The position numbers and the translations under genes were made by a program. The notes below the pieces were generated by a model. It was not told the origin of the DNA and did no database searches. It saw only the letters and a list, made by a program, of their open reading frames with translations. 64,000 nucleotides of DNA from Chthonomonas sp. UBA1950 (GTDB lineage: Bacteria; Armatimonadota; Fimbriimonadia; Fimbriimonadales; Fimbriimonadaceae): assembly GCA_002336105.1 (NCBI GenBank), contig DDEQ01000012.1:12464-76463 (forward strand). Reading direction: 5' to 3'. Below, piece after piece: positions 7,196 to 15,509 of this stretch (position 1 is the first letter of the stretch; each line of letters begins with the position of its first letter).

Positions 7196-9020
7196 TTCGC
7201 AGAACAACGCTCCGCTCCCATTTGGACCACGTCACAACTTCGGTGGCGAGAAACAAAAAGTCGCCAACAAGAAAGGCACTATTCGGCGAATTGCGAGTTA
7301 CATGAGCGAACAAAAGCTTGCTCTGATTCTCGTTGGAGTCTTAGTGGTTTTTGCCACGGGTTCAGGGCTACTTGGTCCAATTCTGATGGGTCGAGCGATT
7401 GACCAATATATTGCCAAACACGATTTGCCTGGTCTTGTTGGAATATGCTCGCTCATGTTGGCATCGTACGTTTTCGCAGCTGCCCTGACTTGGATGCAAG
7501 GCTACGTCATGGTTGGGGTGGCAACAAAGACGATCTACAAAATTCGAAGCGACCTGTTTCACAAATTGCAGCAGTTGCCCGTTGGCTTCTTTGACTCAAG
7601 ATCTCACGGCGACCTCATGAGCCGTTTGACCAACGACGTCGAGCGACTCAGCTCTTTACTCACGGATAGCTTCGCTCAGATGGTATCCAGCTTGCTGAAC
7701 CTCGTTGGAATCTTCGTCGCCATGTTATTTCTTAGTCCAACCTTAACGCTTGTCACGGTTGGATCGCTTGCAGGAATCAGCTTGTTCTTTAACAAGGTGA
7801 TCGTAAAAAGAATTGGGGTCGGATTTCGAGCTCAGCAGCAGAGTCTCGGCGAACTCAATGGCATTGTTCAAGAGTCGATTTCGGGACAAAGGGTTATCAA
7901 GGCTTACGCCCAAGAATCTTCGTGGCTTTCTAGATTTGACAAAGCAAACAACGAACTAAGGGCGGCCTCGACCCATGCTCAGACGTTTGCGGGAACGATT
8001 GGTCCGATGATGAACGGAGGGAACAACCTTTCGCTCGCACTCATAGTTGGCACAGGAGGTTGGCTGGTCGTTCAAGGATTCTCCACGGTTGGAACTATCG
8101 CGGCATTCATCAACTATGCGCGGCAATTTGGCCGACCGCTCAACGATCTTGCTAACTTGTTTAGCAATGTTGAGTCTGCACTCGCTGGGGCGGAGAGAGT
8201 TTTTGAAACCATCGACGAACAACCGGAGCCGGACGCTCTAGCGACTACCGATGACGTCGACTTTAGCGGAGACATTGTGTTTGAGAACGTCACCTTCTCT
8301 TATACACAGGGAACCCCGATCCTGAAGCAGATCAATCTTCACGCGAAGCCAGGCGAAACGGTGGCGCTTATCGGCCCAACCGGTGCAGGGAAAACCACGA
8401 TTGTTAATCTCCTGACGAGGTTTTACGAAATCGATTCAGGCAAAGTCATGATCGATGGAACCGACCTCAAGCAAATTCCGAAGCGAGTTCTTAGGCGTAA
8501 GCTTGGAATCGTCTTGCAGGACAATTTCCTGTTTGTAGGAACGGTTAGAGAGAACATTCGCTACGGCAGGCTAACTGCAACCAATGCGGAAGTTGTAGAG
8601 GCAGCCAAGATGGCTAACGTTGACGAATTCCTAAGACATCTGCCACATGGGTACGACACGATGTTGACCGAAAGGGGTAGCAACCTTAGCCAGGGTCAGC
8701 GCCAGTTGCTGTCGATAGCGAGGACGCTTCTTGCCGATCCTCAGATATTGATTCTGGATGAGGCAACGAGTTCTGTCGATACGAGAACGGAACGCAACAT
8801 CCAGGAGGCCATGTTGCGGTTAATGAAGGGAAGGACGTGCTTTGTTATCGCGCATCGCTTAAACACAATTCGGACTGCCAACCAAATTCTTGTTCTTCAG
8901 AACGGCGAGATCACAGAACACGGAAGCCACGAAGAGCTGATGGCTCGACGTGGCTTCTATTTCAGTTTGCTTTCAGGGTCTACAGAAAGCATCGACGATG
9001 CGGTGGGTGCGAACGATTAG
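7182..9020 (+). CDS. ABC exporter half-transporter, catalytic subunit
   Basis: A 612-residue half-transporter, partner of the preceding gene (14-base overlap, implying translational coupling). It has six membrane spans and an ATPase domain with Walker A GPTGAGKTT, signature LSQGQ, canonical Walker B ILDEATS and H-loop IAHRL. The non-glycine third position in LSQGQ is usual for the TM288-type partner, whose signature faces the degenerate site. An N-terminal extension of about 40 polar residues precedes the first span. The ATG start at 7182 follows a purine-rich GAAGAGG at suitable distance. The gene is convergent with the phospholipase gene, their stops overlapping at 9017-9020. Confidence 0.93.
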   Translation: MRQSNSQNNAPLPFGPRHNFGGEKQKVANKKGTIRRIASYMSEQKLALILVGVLVVFATGSGLLGPILMGRAIDQYIAKHDLPGLVGICSLMLASYVFAAALTWMQGYVMVGVATKTIYKIRSDLFHKLQQLPVGFFDSRSHGDLMSRLTNDVERLSSLLTDSFAQMVSSLLNLVGIFVAMLFLSPTLTLVTVGSLAGISLFFNKVIVKRIGVGFRAQQQSLGELNGIVQESISGQRVIKAYAQESSWLSRFDKANNELRAASTHAQTFAGTIGPMMNGGNNLSLALIVGTGGWLVVQGFSTVGTIAAFINYARQFGRPLNDLANLFSNVESALAGAERVFETIDEQPEPDALATTDDVDFSGDIVFENVTFSYTQGTPILKQINLHAKPGETVALIGPTGAGKTTIVNLLTRFYEIDSGKVMIDGTDLKQIPKRVLRRKLGIVLQDNFLFVGTVRENIRYGRLTATNAEVVEAAKMANVDEFLRHLPHGYDTMLTERGSNLSQGQRQLLSIARTLLADPQILILDEATSSVDTRTERNIQEAMLRLMKGRTCFVIAHRLNTIRTANQILVLQNGEITEHGSHEELMARRGFYFSLLSGSTESIDDAVGAND

Positions 9021-11062
9021 GACTTCGAGATCTTGAAGGAGATTTCGCAACGGTCTTTGCCTTCGCCTCGGCAAGTAATCACAGAGTCAACATTTCCAGT
9101 GACGTCGCCTGTGATCTTGCCGGTCGCAAGATCTAGCCAAAGCTTCAGGAAGCTTCTGTTTTTCGCTGGGCTGATGTCGCAAGGGTCATCTCCGCCTCCA
9201 ACTCCGCTGTCTTCATCGAAGATGGAGATTCGAATTGGAACCTTCTCGCCTACGTATTTGTTGGTGAGAGACCAACCTGGGGTGATCGTATTCTTATTAT
9301 CGATTGTCTCGAATGACTTGAATCTATCATCGATTTCAATACGTGCGTAGAAGTCAGCTTCCTTTTGACCTGGGAATGGATCTACATCGTCGATCGACTT
9401 CACTCGGGTGATTTCAACTTTTATGTTTGCAGAGAGCGGAGGTGCTACCGGTTTTTCGACATGACCATCTTCGCCGACCTGTTTCATGAACAGCTTGCTA
9501 TACACTCCAGCCATCACCATCGACATTTGGTTTGGCTTTCCATGAACGCGCCATTGGTTGCTCCCGTCGAGCATGTAGTTGAAGCCAAGCATGGCGTTGT
9601 CTTCATTCATCGTCGTCACGCTGGGCGAGACTGGAAGCATCTGACTGTTGGGATTTCGGACCTTTTGAAGATCTTGAATCAACCGATTCACCTCTGACTT
9701 CGGCAGCAGGATCAACTTCGTCATCTGAATCGTGTTGTAAGCAGGAGCAAAAGATGTGGCATCCCACTGGCCGTTCGCTTGTTTGATCAGGTTCTTCGCT
9801 TCAGCTAAGGTGATGTTTGTCGCATCAGGATCGTGCTTGCTACCAGGTCCTAGAATCTTGTCGAAGTAATTCTCCGGTCGGTTGAAGTAGTCGATGATCT
9901 CGTCAGGTGTGTATCCAGTCACGGATTTCAAGATGGCGTTGAGCATCGATTCCTTGATTTCATCGATGACTTCTTTAAACGGCCCGAGAAGCGTATCCAG
10001 AATGTCTGAGATCTGGGCCCTTGTCAGGCCGACGAAGTCTGGCAAACCCGCCATGGAAAGTAGATGCTGATTGATGTAGTCGTTGCAGGCGTCGATCAAC
10101 TTCTCTTTGATCTCCTTGCTGCTCATGTCTGCGTTTGGGTTGTAGACCAGCAAGCGAGCTACCTTCTCCGAGAACGTTGGCCAAGCCACGAGACCAGAAT
10201 CGATATCTTGGATCCAAGCTTTGATATATGCCTTCTTGATCTTCGCGGACACGTCATAGTCAAACCGACTAAGGTTCATCTCGTCGAGTCTTTGCGTTAG
10301 GTAGTTTCGAAGTCGCGAGAATATCCGTGGAACCGAAAGCCTAGCCGGATCCATTGTCTTTCCAGAACCTATGACTAACAACTTGTTTTCTAGTGTTGAG
10401 CCAATTGGCGCTTTGATCATGTTCTGGTAGATCCAATCTCGAACTGTGTTATCTCCAGAGCTAGGGAAGATAGAGAAACCCTTGTCTTGAATGAAAGGGG
10501 TCTGCTTACCGATATAGCCCTCAAGTACAAGATGTCTAAGAGCATTGGTTCCCATCTCAAATGGTCCACCTGCGTAATGGTTTACAAAGGTGTGCATATA
10601 CATATCGCCTGCAGCATGAAACATAAACCCAGCAACAAATGCCCTCACTTTGGGGTCTGCATTCTTTGAGTTCTGCCACATGTGTTCGAGCCATGAATTG
10701 GACCCTTGGTCATAGGAGTTCTCAGGGTGGATCATGCATTGACCAGTGATAATATCTGGATAGGCGTCAGGTCCGAGTACACCCGCGTTAAATACGCCTC
10801 GGTACTGAGTAATAGCTTTATACATGGCTGGGTCTACCGCGTAGTCTCCAACTTTACTAATCACCTGACCCGTTGAGTAGTTGACCAGATAGAACGGCAC
10901 TTTGCCATCCTTAACTTCTCTTAACGCCATGTCAGCTAAGTAGATGTGAGATTTAGGCTTCCAAGCAGACGCTAACGGCACGAGTGTGCACGCTAGTGTG
11001 GCAGCCATAGCAAATCGAAGATGATGTGAATTGATTCGTGTTCTATACGAAAGCTTTTTCAT
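9017..11062 (-). CDS. Secreted zinc-dependent phospholipase C-like protein
   Basis: A 681-residue exported protein. Residues 1-33 form a signal peptide with basic start, hydrophobic core and cleavage site ASA before Trp34. In Bacillus phospholipase C the mature N-terminal Trp is itself a zinc ligand, and the rest of the ligand set appears here in order: His39, an acidic residue near Asp99, His112, His149-x3-Asp153, His162 (or His157), and His177-x3-Glu181. The middle section (about 190-540) is helical and unassigned. Residues 550-680 resemble an Asp-rich C2/PLAT-like beta-domain that could bind calcium or membrane. At 681 residues it is far longer than classic enzymes (250-400). Phospholipid head-group hydrolysis is inferred. 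Confidence 0.78.
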   Translation of the reverse strand: MKKLSYRTRINSHHLRFAMAATLACTLVPLASAWKPKSHIYLADMALREVKDGKVPFYLVNYSTGQVISKVGDYAVDPAMYKAITQYRGVFNAGVLGPDAYPDIITGQCMIHPENSYDQGSNSWLEHMWQNSKNADPKVRAFVAGFMFHAAGDMYMHTFVNHYAGGPFEMGTNALRHLVLEGYIGKQTPFIQDKGFSIFPSSGDNTVRDWIYQNMIKAPIGSTLENKLLVIGSGKTMDPARLSVPRIFSRLRNYLTQRLDEMNLSRFDYDVSAKIKKAYIKAWIQDIDSGLVAWPTFSEKVARLLVYNPNADMSSKEIKEKLIDACNDYINQHLLSMAGLPDFVGLTRAQISDILDTLLGPFKEVIDEIKESMLNAILKSVTGYTPDEIIDYFNRPENYFDKILGPGSKHDPDATNITLAEAKNLIKQANGQWDATSFAPAYNTIQMTKLILLPKSEVNRLIQDLQKVRNPNSQMLPVSPSVTTMNEDNAMLGFNYMLDGSNQWRVHGKPNQMSMVMAGVYSKLFMKQVGEDGHVEKPVAPPLSANIKVEITRVKSIDDVDPFPGQKEADFYARIEIDDRFKSFETIDNKNTITPGWSLTNKYVGEKVPIRISIFDEDSGVGGGDDPCDISPAKNRSFLKLWLDLATGKITGDVTGNVDSVITCRGEGKDRCEISFKISKS

Positions 11063-11139
11063 TTGATGCTCCGCTCTGAGGTGAGAGTGAAAGGATCATA
11101 CCAACGGAAAAGGCACTAGTTTTGCGATTGAAATAGATA

Positions 11140-11178
11140 TCACGGATTCGTCACGCATTTGTCACGCCTTGTCATGGG
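11140..11178. promoter_or_regulatory. Four phased TCACG-type direct repeats (Pho-box-like)
   Basis: Upstream of the phospholipase C-like gene, TCACGG, TCACGC, TCACGC and TCATGG start at 11140, 11151, 11162 and 11172, giving periods of 11, 11 and 10 bases. With flanking bases the later copies read TTGTCAC and TTGTCAT, close to the PhoB box unit CTGTCAY. One-turn phasing is typical of OmpR/PhoB-type response regulator sites. The units point away from the phospholipase gene, which is unlike most Pho boxes, so the assignment is tentative. Confidence 0.5.
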
Positions 11179-11851
11179 CTGAGGAAAAAAGCCTGATTAG
11201 TGAAATGAATATTGACAGTTAAGCGTCATAAAGTTGGGTGTTGATGCATGGGGCATATTCATCTGATAAAGAACCGAAAGTCTGCATATTTCTACACAAA
11301 AAGGTAGGTGTAGCCAAAAAAGACCATATAATAACTGGGAATTTCCGTTAGGGAGATTCCAGTGTTATGAGTTTTTGTGTTTCTTTTGTGTGTCAGCCTA
11401 AACTTCCAATCAAGATATGGAAAACGAACTTAAGCGCGAGTGCGCAGTGGAATCCAGGTGTCAGAAAGACGCTTAAGGATTCAGTGCGACCGCAGCCCGA
11501 GGTAGGCCCTTTATAAGGCAGTTCCCGTTTCGAAATCCTGCGGTTTTATACAGGATTGTTTCATTAGCAGCAGTAACCTAATCATCTAGTGGGTGATACG
11601 TGGTTGGAATAGATGACATGTTTCAAGATGTCTATTTGCAGGATATTAACTGAGTTGTGTCCATGAAAATCATGACATTTTTGCAGCACTAATGATGCGT
11701 AAGCATAACCAACTACCATTAAACTCCTTAGTATTATTTGCTCAAAAAAACCGCAATCTTTGCTCTCCGAATTGGTTTTGAACAGAACTATGTTTTACTT
11801 ACGGGCGAAAGTTCTCTGTGAAACAAAACACGTTTTCCAAGGTGCGTAATA
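11179..11851. other. Long non-coding gap with several hairpins
   Basis: This stretch between divergent genes (phospholipase C-like left, beta-helix right) is AT-richer than its surroundings and has no plausible gene. Structures seen include CTACAC / GTGTAG around 11293-11314 and an imperfect ATAAC-to-GTTAT hairpin near 11330-11367. There is also an exact 8-base pair CTTAAGCG / CGCTTAAG (11429-11436 / 11470-11477) and a hairpin AATCCTG / CAGGATT (11534-11540 / 11551-11557). I could not match these to a known riboswitch, 6S RNA, tmRNA or RNase P. Confidence 0.5.
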
Positions 11852-13138
11852 ATGGAAATTGTTCATCTTCTAAGATTCAGTCTAGGCAGTCTAGTTGCCT
11901 CTATTGCTCTGTCCTCTACTGCGTTTGCTACTAACTACTATGTTGCAACTAATGGCTCAGATTCGAACCCTGGAACGATAGATAAGCCATTTAGTACGCT
12001 TTGCATAGCAACGCTCACAATGCAGCCTGGAGATACCGTGTACATGCGCGGTGGAACCTATAGATACACCACTCGCCAAACTGTCAGAGGTGGTTCTGCA
12101 GGAGCGCCAAAGAATGTGGTCGCCTATCCAGGCGAGACGCCAATCTTGGATTTATCTTACTACGCTGGCACAGACGATCCTTTTTGTGCATCAGGTGCCT
12201 ACATTGTTATTGATGGGCTCGATTTTCGAAACAGTAAGAGACATGGTGTATCGTTTTACAAAGTCCACGACGTTACCCTTCGAAACTGCAATTTCAGTAA
12301 CGCGAAAGGTAGTGCGATCTATTTTGGTTACTCTGCACTGGGATACGCTTATGGGCTGACCGTGGAGAACTGCAAGGCAACCTATTGTTGCCAGTCCAAC
12401 GCCAATCCGCTCAATCGCACGACTTGGCCACCCGCAATATCTATTGATCGCGCCAGTAACGTGGTCATTTCAAATTCAACAGTCTCCAACAACTATGGAG
12501 AGGGAATTGGAATACGATGCTCTAAGGATGTGAATATCTCCGGCAATTTAGTGCTCGACAACTTTAGCGTGGGTATATACCTGGATGATAGCTCTGACCT
12601 AACCGTTAGTTCGAACTATGTCTACTCGACCGGTGATTCGCGATTCTTGCGTGATGGTAGAACGATGTACGGAATTTGTCTGTCACATGAAGCCGGTCCA
12701 GAATTAGGAGGCTTGCCATTGAACAATATCCTCATCACCAACAACGTCATCACTAAAACGCATGTTAGTTTCTACTATGCAGGATTCGGTCACACTGGTG
12801 GGATACAAAATGTCCGCTTCACTCGAAACACTATTTGCTACGGTTATAACTACATGCTTTTAGCCGAGGCTGATCCAGCGCATAGTGGAAACGTCTTCTC
12901 AAATAACATTTTCTATTCGGCCCCCACGTATAACATACAGAAGAACCTGTCGTTACCAGGATTCTCATTCAGCGCAAATTGCTGGTGGGGCGGTGTTCAA
13001 AGTCAGCGTATTAACGGCGCTGGAGATATTATCGCCGACCCTAAGATGGCGAGCCCAGGCAATAACGCCTTGTCAAGCTATAAGTTGCTAGCCGATAGCC
13101 CTGCCCTGAAACTTCAGATCGGCTCCCTGCTTCCATAA
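11852..13138 (+). CDS. Secreted right-handed parallel beta-helix protein
   Basis: A 428-residue secreted protein. Residues 1-26 form a signal peptide (cleavage around TAFA-TN). The mature start YYVATNGSDSNPGT followed by PGDTVYMRGGTY is the DUF1565-type opening of many pectate lyase-like beta-helix proteins. From residue 110 to 400 there are repeated rungs with Asn/Val/Ile ladders, such as NVVISNSTVSNN and DLTVSSNYVYS. Relatives include PL9-like polysaccharide lyases, mannuronan epimerases and surface proteins; I cannot see a certain catalytic calcium site. AAGGTG before the ATG serves as ribosome binding site. Binding or cleavage of acidic polysaccharide is the likeliest role. Confidence 0.8.
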   Translation: MEIVHLLRFSLGSLVASIALSSTAFATNYYVATNGSDSNPGTIDKPFSTLCIATLTMQPGDTVYMRGGTYRYTTRQTVRGGSAGAPKNVVAYPGETPILDLSYYAGTDDPFCASGAYIVIDGLDFRNSKRHGVSFYKVHDVTLRNCNFSNAKGSAIYFGYSALGYAYGLTVENCKATYCCQSNANPLNRTTWPPAISIDRASNVVISNSTVSNNYGEGIGIRCSKDVNISGNLVLDNFSVGIYLDDSSDLTVSSNYVYSTGDSRFLRDGRTMYGICLSHEAGPELGGLPLNNILITNNVITKTHVSFYYAGFGHTGGIQNVRFTRNTICYGYNYMLLAEADPAHSGNVFSNNIFYSAPTYNIQKNLSLPGFSFSANCWWGGVQSQRINGAGDIIADPKMASPGNNALSSYKLLADSPALKLQIGSLLP

Positions 13139-13154
13139 CAGATGAGAACGTTTT

Positions 13155-13199
13155 GAAATCGACTACTTCGCCTGAGATTTAGCCCGAGTAGTCGATTTC
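13155..13199. terminator. Hairpin between convergent beta-helix and PAP2 genes
   Basis: A perfect 13-base stem (13155-13167 / 13187-13199, core ATCGACTACT) lies just after the beta-helix gene and overlaps the last codons of the convergent phosphatase gene. Neither side has a strong T-run (TTTCAAAACG on the minus side), so termination may be partial or may use the hairpin as an mRNA end stabiliser. Confidence 0.5.
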
Positions 13200-13702
13200 C
13201 TGGTAGTCAGGAGGTAAAGAACACACGACGTTGCAATGCCGCAACACGCTCCGGCCAGAGTATCAGTCGGCCAGTGTACACCGCGATAAACTCTGCTGAA
13301 GCCGACTAACATGGCCCAAGGGATCGCGAGCAATGACCACTTATCTCTTCGTAATAGAATGAGCATTGTCGCAAGCGCGAATGCCGTCGTGGTATGTCCG
13401 CTAGGGAAGCTATTGTTGCCAAAAAACGATTCTTGAGCATGAGCCCATGGTAGTTGGCTCGGGCGAGGTCGAGGGATAAGTGCTTTGAGACCATCAGCTA
13501 CTAGCCACCCCGAAATGGCTGTGCTCAGTATGAGTGGCCAGACTAATGGTTTCCATTTTGGTAACAACAAGAGGCTCAGCACCACGATCGCCTGAACCCA
13601 ACCTAACCCAGTCGAGCTAATGGCCCAAAAGATTGGATCGAGCCAACCTCGATGAAGGTCGATGTGGATGGCTCGAAAAAGGGTGAGGTCTAGAGGCGTC
13701 AT
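13163..13702 (-). CDS. PAP2-family membrane phosphatase
   Basis: A 179-residue membrane protein with about five hydrophobic segments. The three-part phosphatase signature is complete: KALIPRPRP (KX6RP), PSGHTTT (PSGH) and SRVYRGVHWPTD (SRX5HX3D). Such enzymes dephosphorylate phosphatidic acid, phosphatidylglycerol phosphate, undecaprenyl pyrophosphate or lipid A in the inner membrane. Its start codon overlaps the accA stop by four bases (ATGA arrangement), so it is translated from the accD-accA message. That link to fatty-acid synthesis favours a role in phospholipid or undecaprenyl lipid metabolism, but the substrate is inference. Confidence 0.9.
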   Translation of the reverse strand: MTPLDLTLFRAIHIDLHRGWLDPIFWAISSTGLGWVQAIVVLSLLLLPKWKPLVWPLILSTAISGWLVADGLKALIPRPRPSQLPWAHAQESFFGNNSFPSGHTTTAFALATMLILLRRDKWSLLAIPWAMLVGFSRVYRGVHWPTDTLAGACCGIATSCVLYLLTTRKSTTRAKSQAK

Positions 13703-14682
13703 GCCTCGAAGATGCCCATTGAACGGAATTTGTTGTACCGGTTTTCGCGAATATCAATTGGGCTTAGCTGGTCGAGTTCGTTGAGGTGCTTCGTGATTGC
13801 CTCGCGAACAGTAATAGCTGCAGAAACTGGATCACGATGTGCTCCTCCCTCTGGTTCAGGCAAAACTTCGTCGATGAGTTTAAGTTCGAACGCGCTTTGT
13901 GCGGTTAATTTAAGTGCGCGGGCTGCCTCTGGACCACGCTCTGGCATTCGCCAAAGAATGGCAGCACAACCTTCGGGTGGGATTACCGAGTAAATCGCGT
14001 GCTCTTGCATCAAAACACGGCTTGCAGCCGCAATTCCAAGTGCGCCGCCACTGCCACCTTCGCCAATAACTACTGAAATCGACGGAACCGTAAGTTCGAA
14101 CATCTTGAGCATTCCTGCGGCAATGCCCTCGGAAATGCCTCTCGCCTCGCTCTCTACGCCGGGGTCTGCCGCTGGTGTGTCGATGAAAGTAATCACTGGC
14201 ATCCGGAACCGCTCAGCCATATCGAACAGCCGGATGGCTTTTCGATAGCCTTCCGGCTTTGCCATTCCAAAGTTTCGGAACTGACGTTCCTGGATGTTTC
14301 GGCCCTTCTGATGACCAAGAACAATCACTGGTCGGTTGCCAAACATCGCTGTTCCACCCACGATTGCTTTGTCGCGAAATCCACGGCGGTCTCCATCTAG
14401 TTCAACAAAGTTGTTGCACAACGCTTGAATGTAGTCCAATGTGTAAGGACGTTTTTCGGCACGAGCAACAAGAACCTTTTCCCAGGGGCCAAGGTTCGAG
14501 TAAAGCAAGTGAATGTAACGGTCCCTGCGTTCCTCAATTTCGACGATCTTAGCTTGTAGTTCTTCTCGCTTGTCTTCGTCAACTTCCTTCTTGGCAAGGT
14601 CCTTCAGTTTGTGAAGCGAATCGTCTAATTCCCGTAGTGGACGCTCCCATTCGTTGTGGCTCTTTGGCTGCTCACTAGACAT
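13699..14682 (-). CDS. accA: Acetyl-CoA carboxylase carboxyltransferase subunit alpha
   Basis: A 327-residue cytoplasmic subunit that, with AccD, transfers carboxyl from carboxybiotin to acetyl-CoA to make malonyl-CoA, the first committed step of fatty-acid synthesis. Recognisable segments are FGNRPVIVLGHQKGR, FGMAKPEGYRKA, TFIDTPAADPG and the oxyanion-forming GEGGSGGALG. Length and architecture match AccA (about 320). Its start overlaps the end of accD by 8 bases and its stop overlaps the PAP2 gene, so the three genes form one coupled operon. The biotin carboxylase and BCCP genes are not in the window. Confidence 0.97.
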   Translation of the reverse strand: MSSEQPKSHNEWERPLRELDDSLHKLKDLAKKEVDEDKREELQAKIVEIEERRDRYIHLLYSNLGPWEKVLVARAEKRPYTLDYIQALCNNFVELDGDRRGFRDKAIVGGTAMFGNRPVIVLGHQKGRNIQERQFRNFGMAKPEGYRKAIRLFDMAERFRMPVITFIDTPAADPGVESEARGISEGIAAGMLKMFELTVPSISVVIGEGGSGGALGIAAASRVLMQEHAIYSVIPPEGCAAILWRMPERGPEAARALKLTAQSAFELKLIDEVLPEPEGGAHRDPVSAAITVREAITKHLNELDQLSPIDIRENRYNKFRSMGIFEA

Positions 14683-15472
14683 AAAGTGCGCCTCCCAATG
14701 TTTTGACTAGATTGATTAAAGTGCCTCGCATTTCCTTTCGGACAACGATCTTGTCTACCATGCCGTGTTCAAAAGCCCATTCTGCGGTTTGAAAGTCGTC
14801 TGGTACCCGGTGGACTCCAGCCTGCTTGTTCACGCGCGATCCAGATAGGCCAACCAATGCTTTGGGCTCGCAAAGGATTACGTCGGCGACACTAGCATAG
14901 CTTGCTAAGACACCAGCCATCGTGGGATCGGTAAAGACAGCGATAAAAGGAACTCCCTCGCGATTACATCGGCTGACGGCGGCGGTCGTTTTTGCCATCT
15001 GCATTAGCGAAATGAGGCCTTCCTGCATTCTCGCACCACCAGAAGCGCAAATAATGATCGCGGGCTTCTTTTCATCGACCGCTCGCTCGAGAGTGCGCGT
15101 CACCTTTTCGCCATTGACCGAGCCCATCGAACCTCCCATGAAGCTGAAATCAGCGACGGCGGTTACAACAGCTTTGCCGTCGAGCAAAGCACGACCGCTA
15201 ATCATCGAGTCATGAGTGTCAGACTTTAGCTTAGAAGCTTCAAGCTTGGCGTGATACTCGGGGAACTCAAGCGGATCGAGCGACCTGAGATCAGCATCGC
15301 ATTCCTCGAATGTGCCGGGATCAAACGTAATATCGATTCGGAGTTTGGCCGATAAGCGGTGATGAAAGCCGCAATACGGACAAACTCGTAGGTTTTGCTC
15401 GAAGTCTACGGAGAAGACGGTCTTTTTACAGTTCGAGCACTGAAGAAAGGCTTCGCCCTTGGTCTGCGCCAT
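14675..15472 (-). CDS. accD: Acetyl-CoA carboxylase carboxyltransferase subunit beta
   Basis: A 265-residue partner of AccA. An N-terminal zinc ribbon is formed by Cys12, Cys15, Cys31 and Cys34 (CSNC and CPYC). The crotonase-like carboxyltransferase core has MGGSMGSVNGEK, CASGGARMQEG and TDPTMAGVLASYA. All expected blocks are present, so the subunit should be active. It is the first gene of the accD-accA-PAP2 operon and overlaps accA by 8 bases, which favours equal synthesis of the two subunits. The ATG start lies shortly before the zinc ribbon, as usual. Confidence 0.97.
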   Translation of the reverse strand: MAQTKGEAFLQCSNCKKTVFSVDFEQNLRVCPYCGFHHRLSAKLRIDITFDPGTFEECDADLRSLDPLEFPEYHAKLEASKLKSDTHDSMISGRALLDGKAVVTAVADFSFMGGSMGSVNGEKVTRTLERAVDEKKPAIIICASGGARMQEGLISLMQMAKTTAAVSRCNREGVPFIAVFTDPTMAGVLASYASVADVILCEPKALVGLSGSRVNKQAGVHRVPDDFQTAEWAFEHGMVDKIVVRKEMRGTLINLVKTLGGALYV

Positions 15473-15509
15473 GGTTCAGGGCGGAAGGATACCCGGGATC
15501 GGCCATTTC

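Noticed and set aside
11063..11851. Considered a known riboswitch, 6S RNA, tmRNA or RNase P in the large gap.
   Set aside because: None of the diagnostic conserved strings of these classes (for example the cobalamin box or the tmRNA acceptor pair) could be found.
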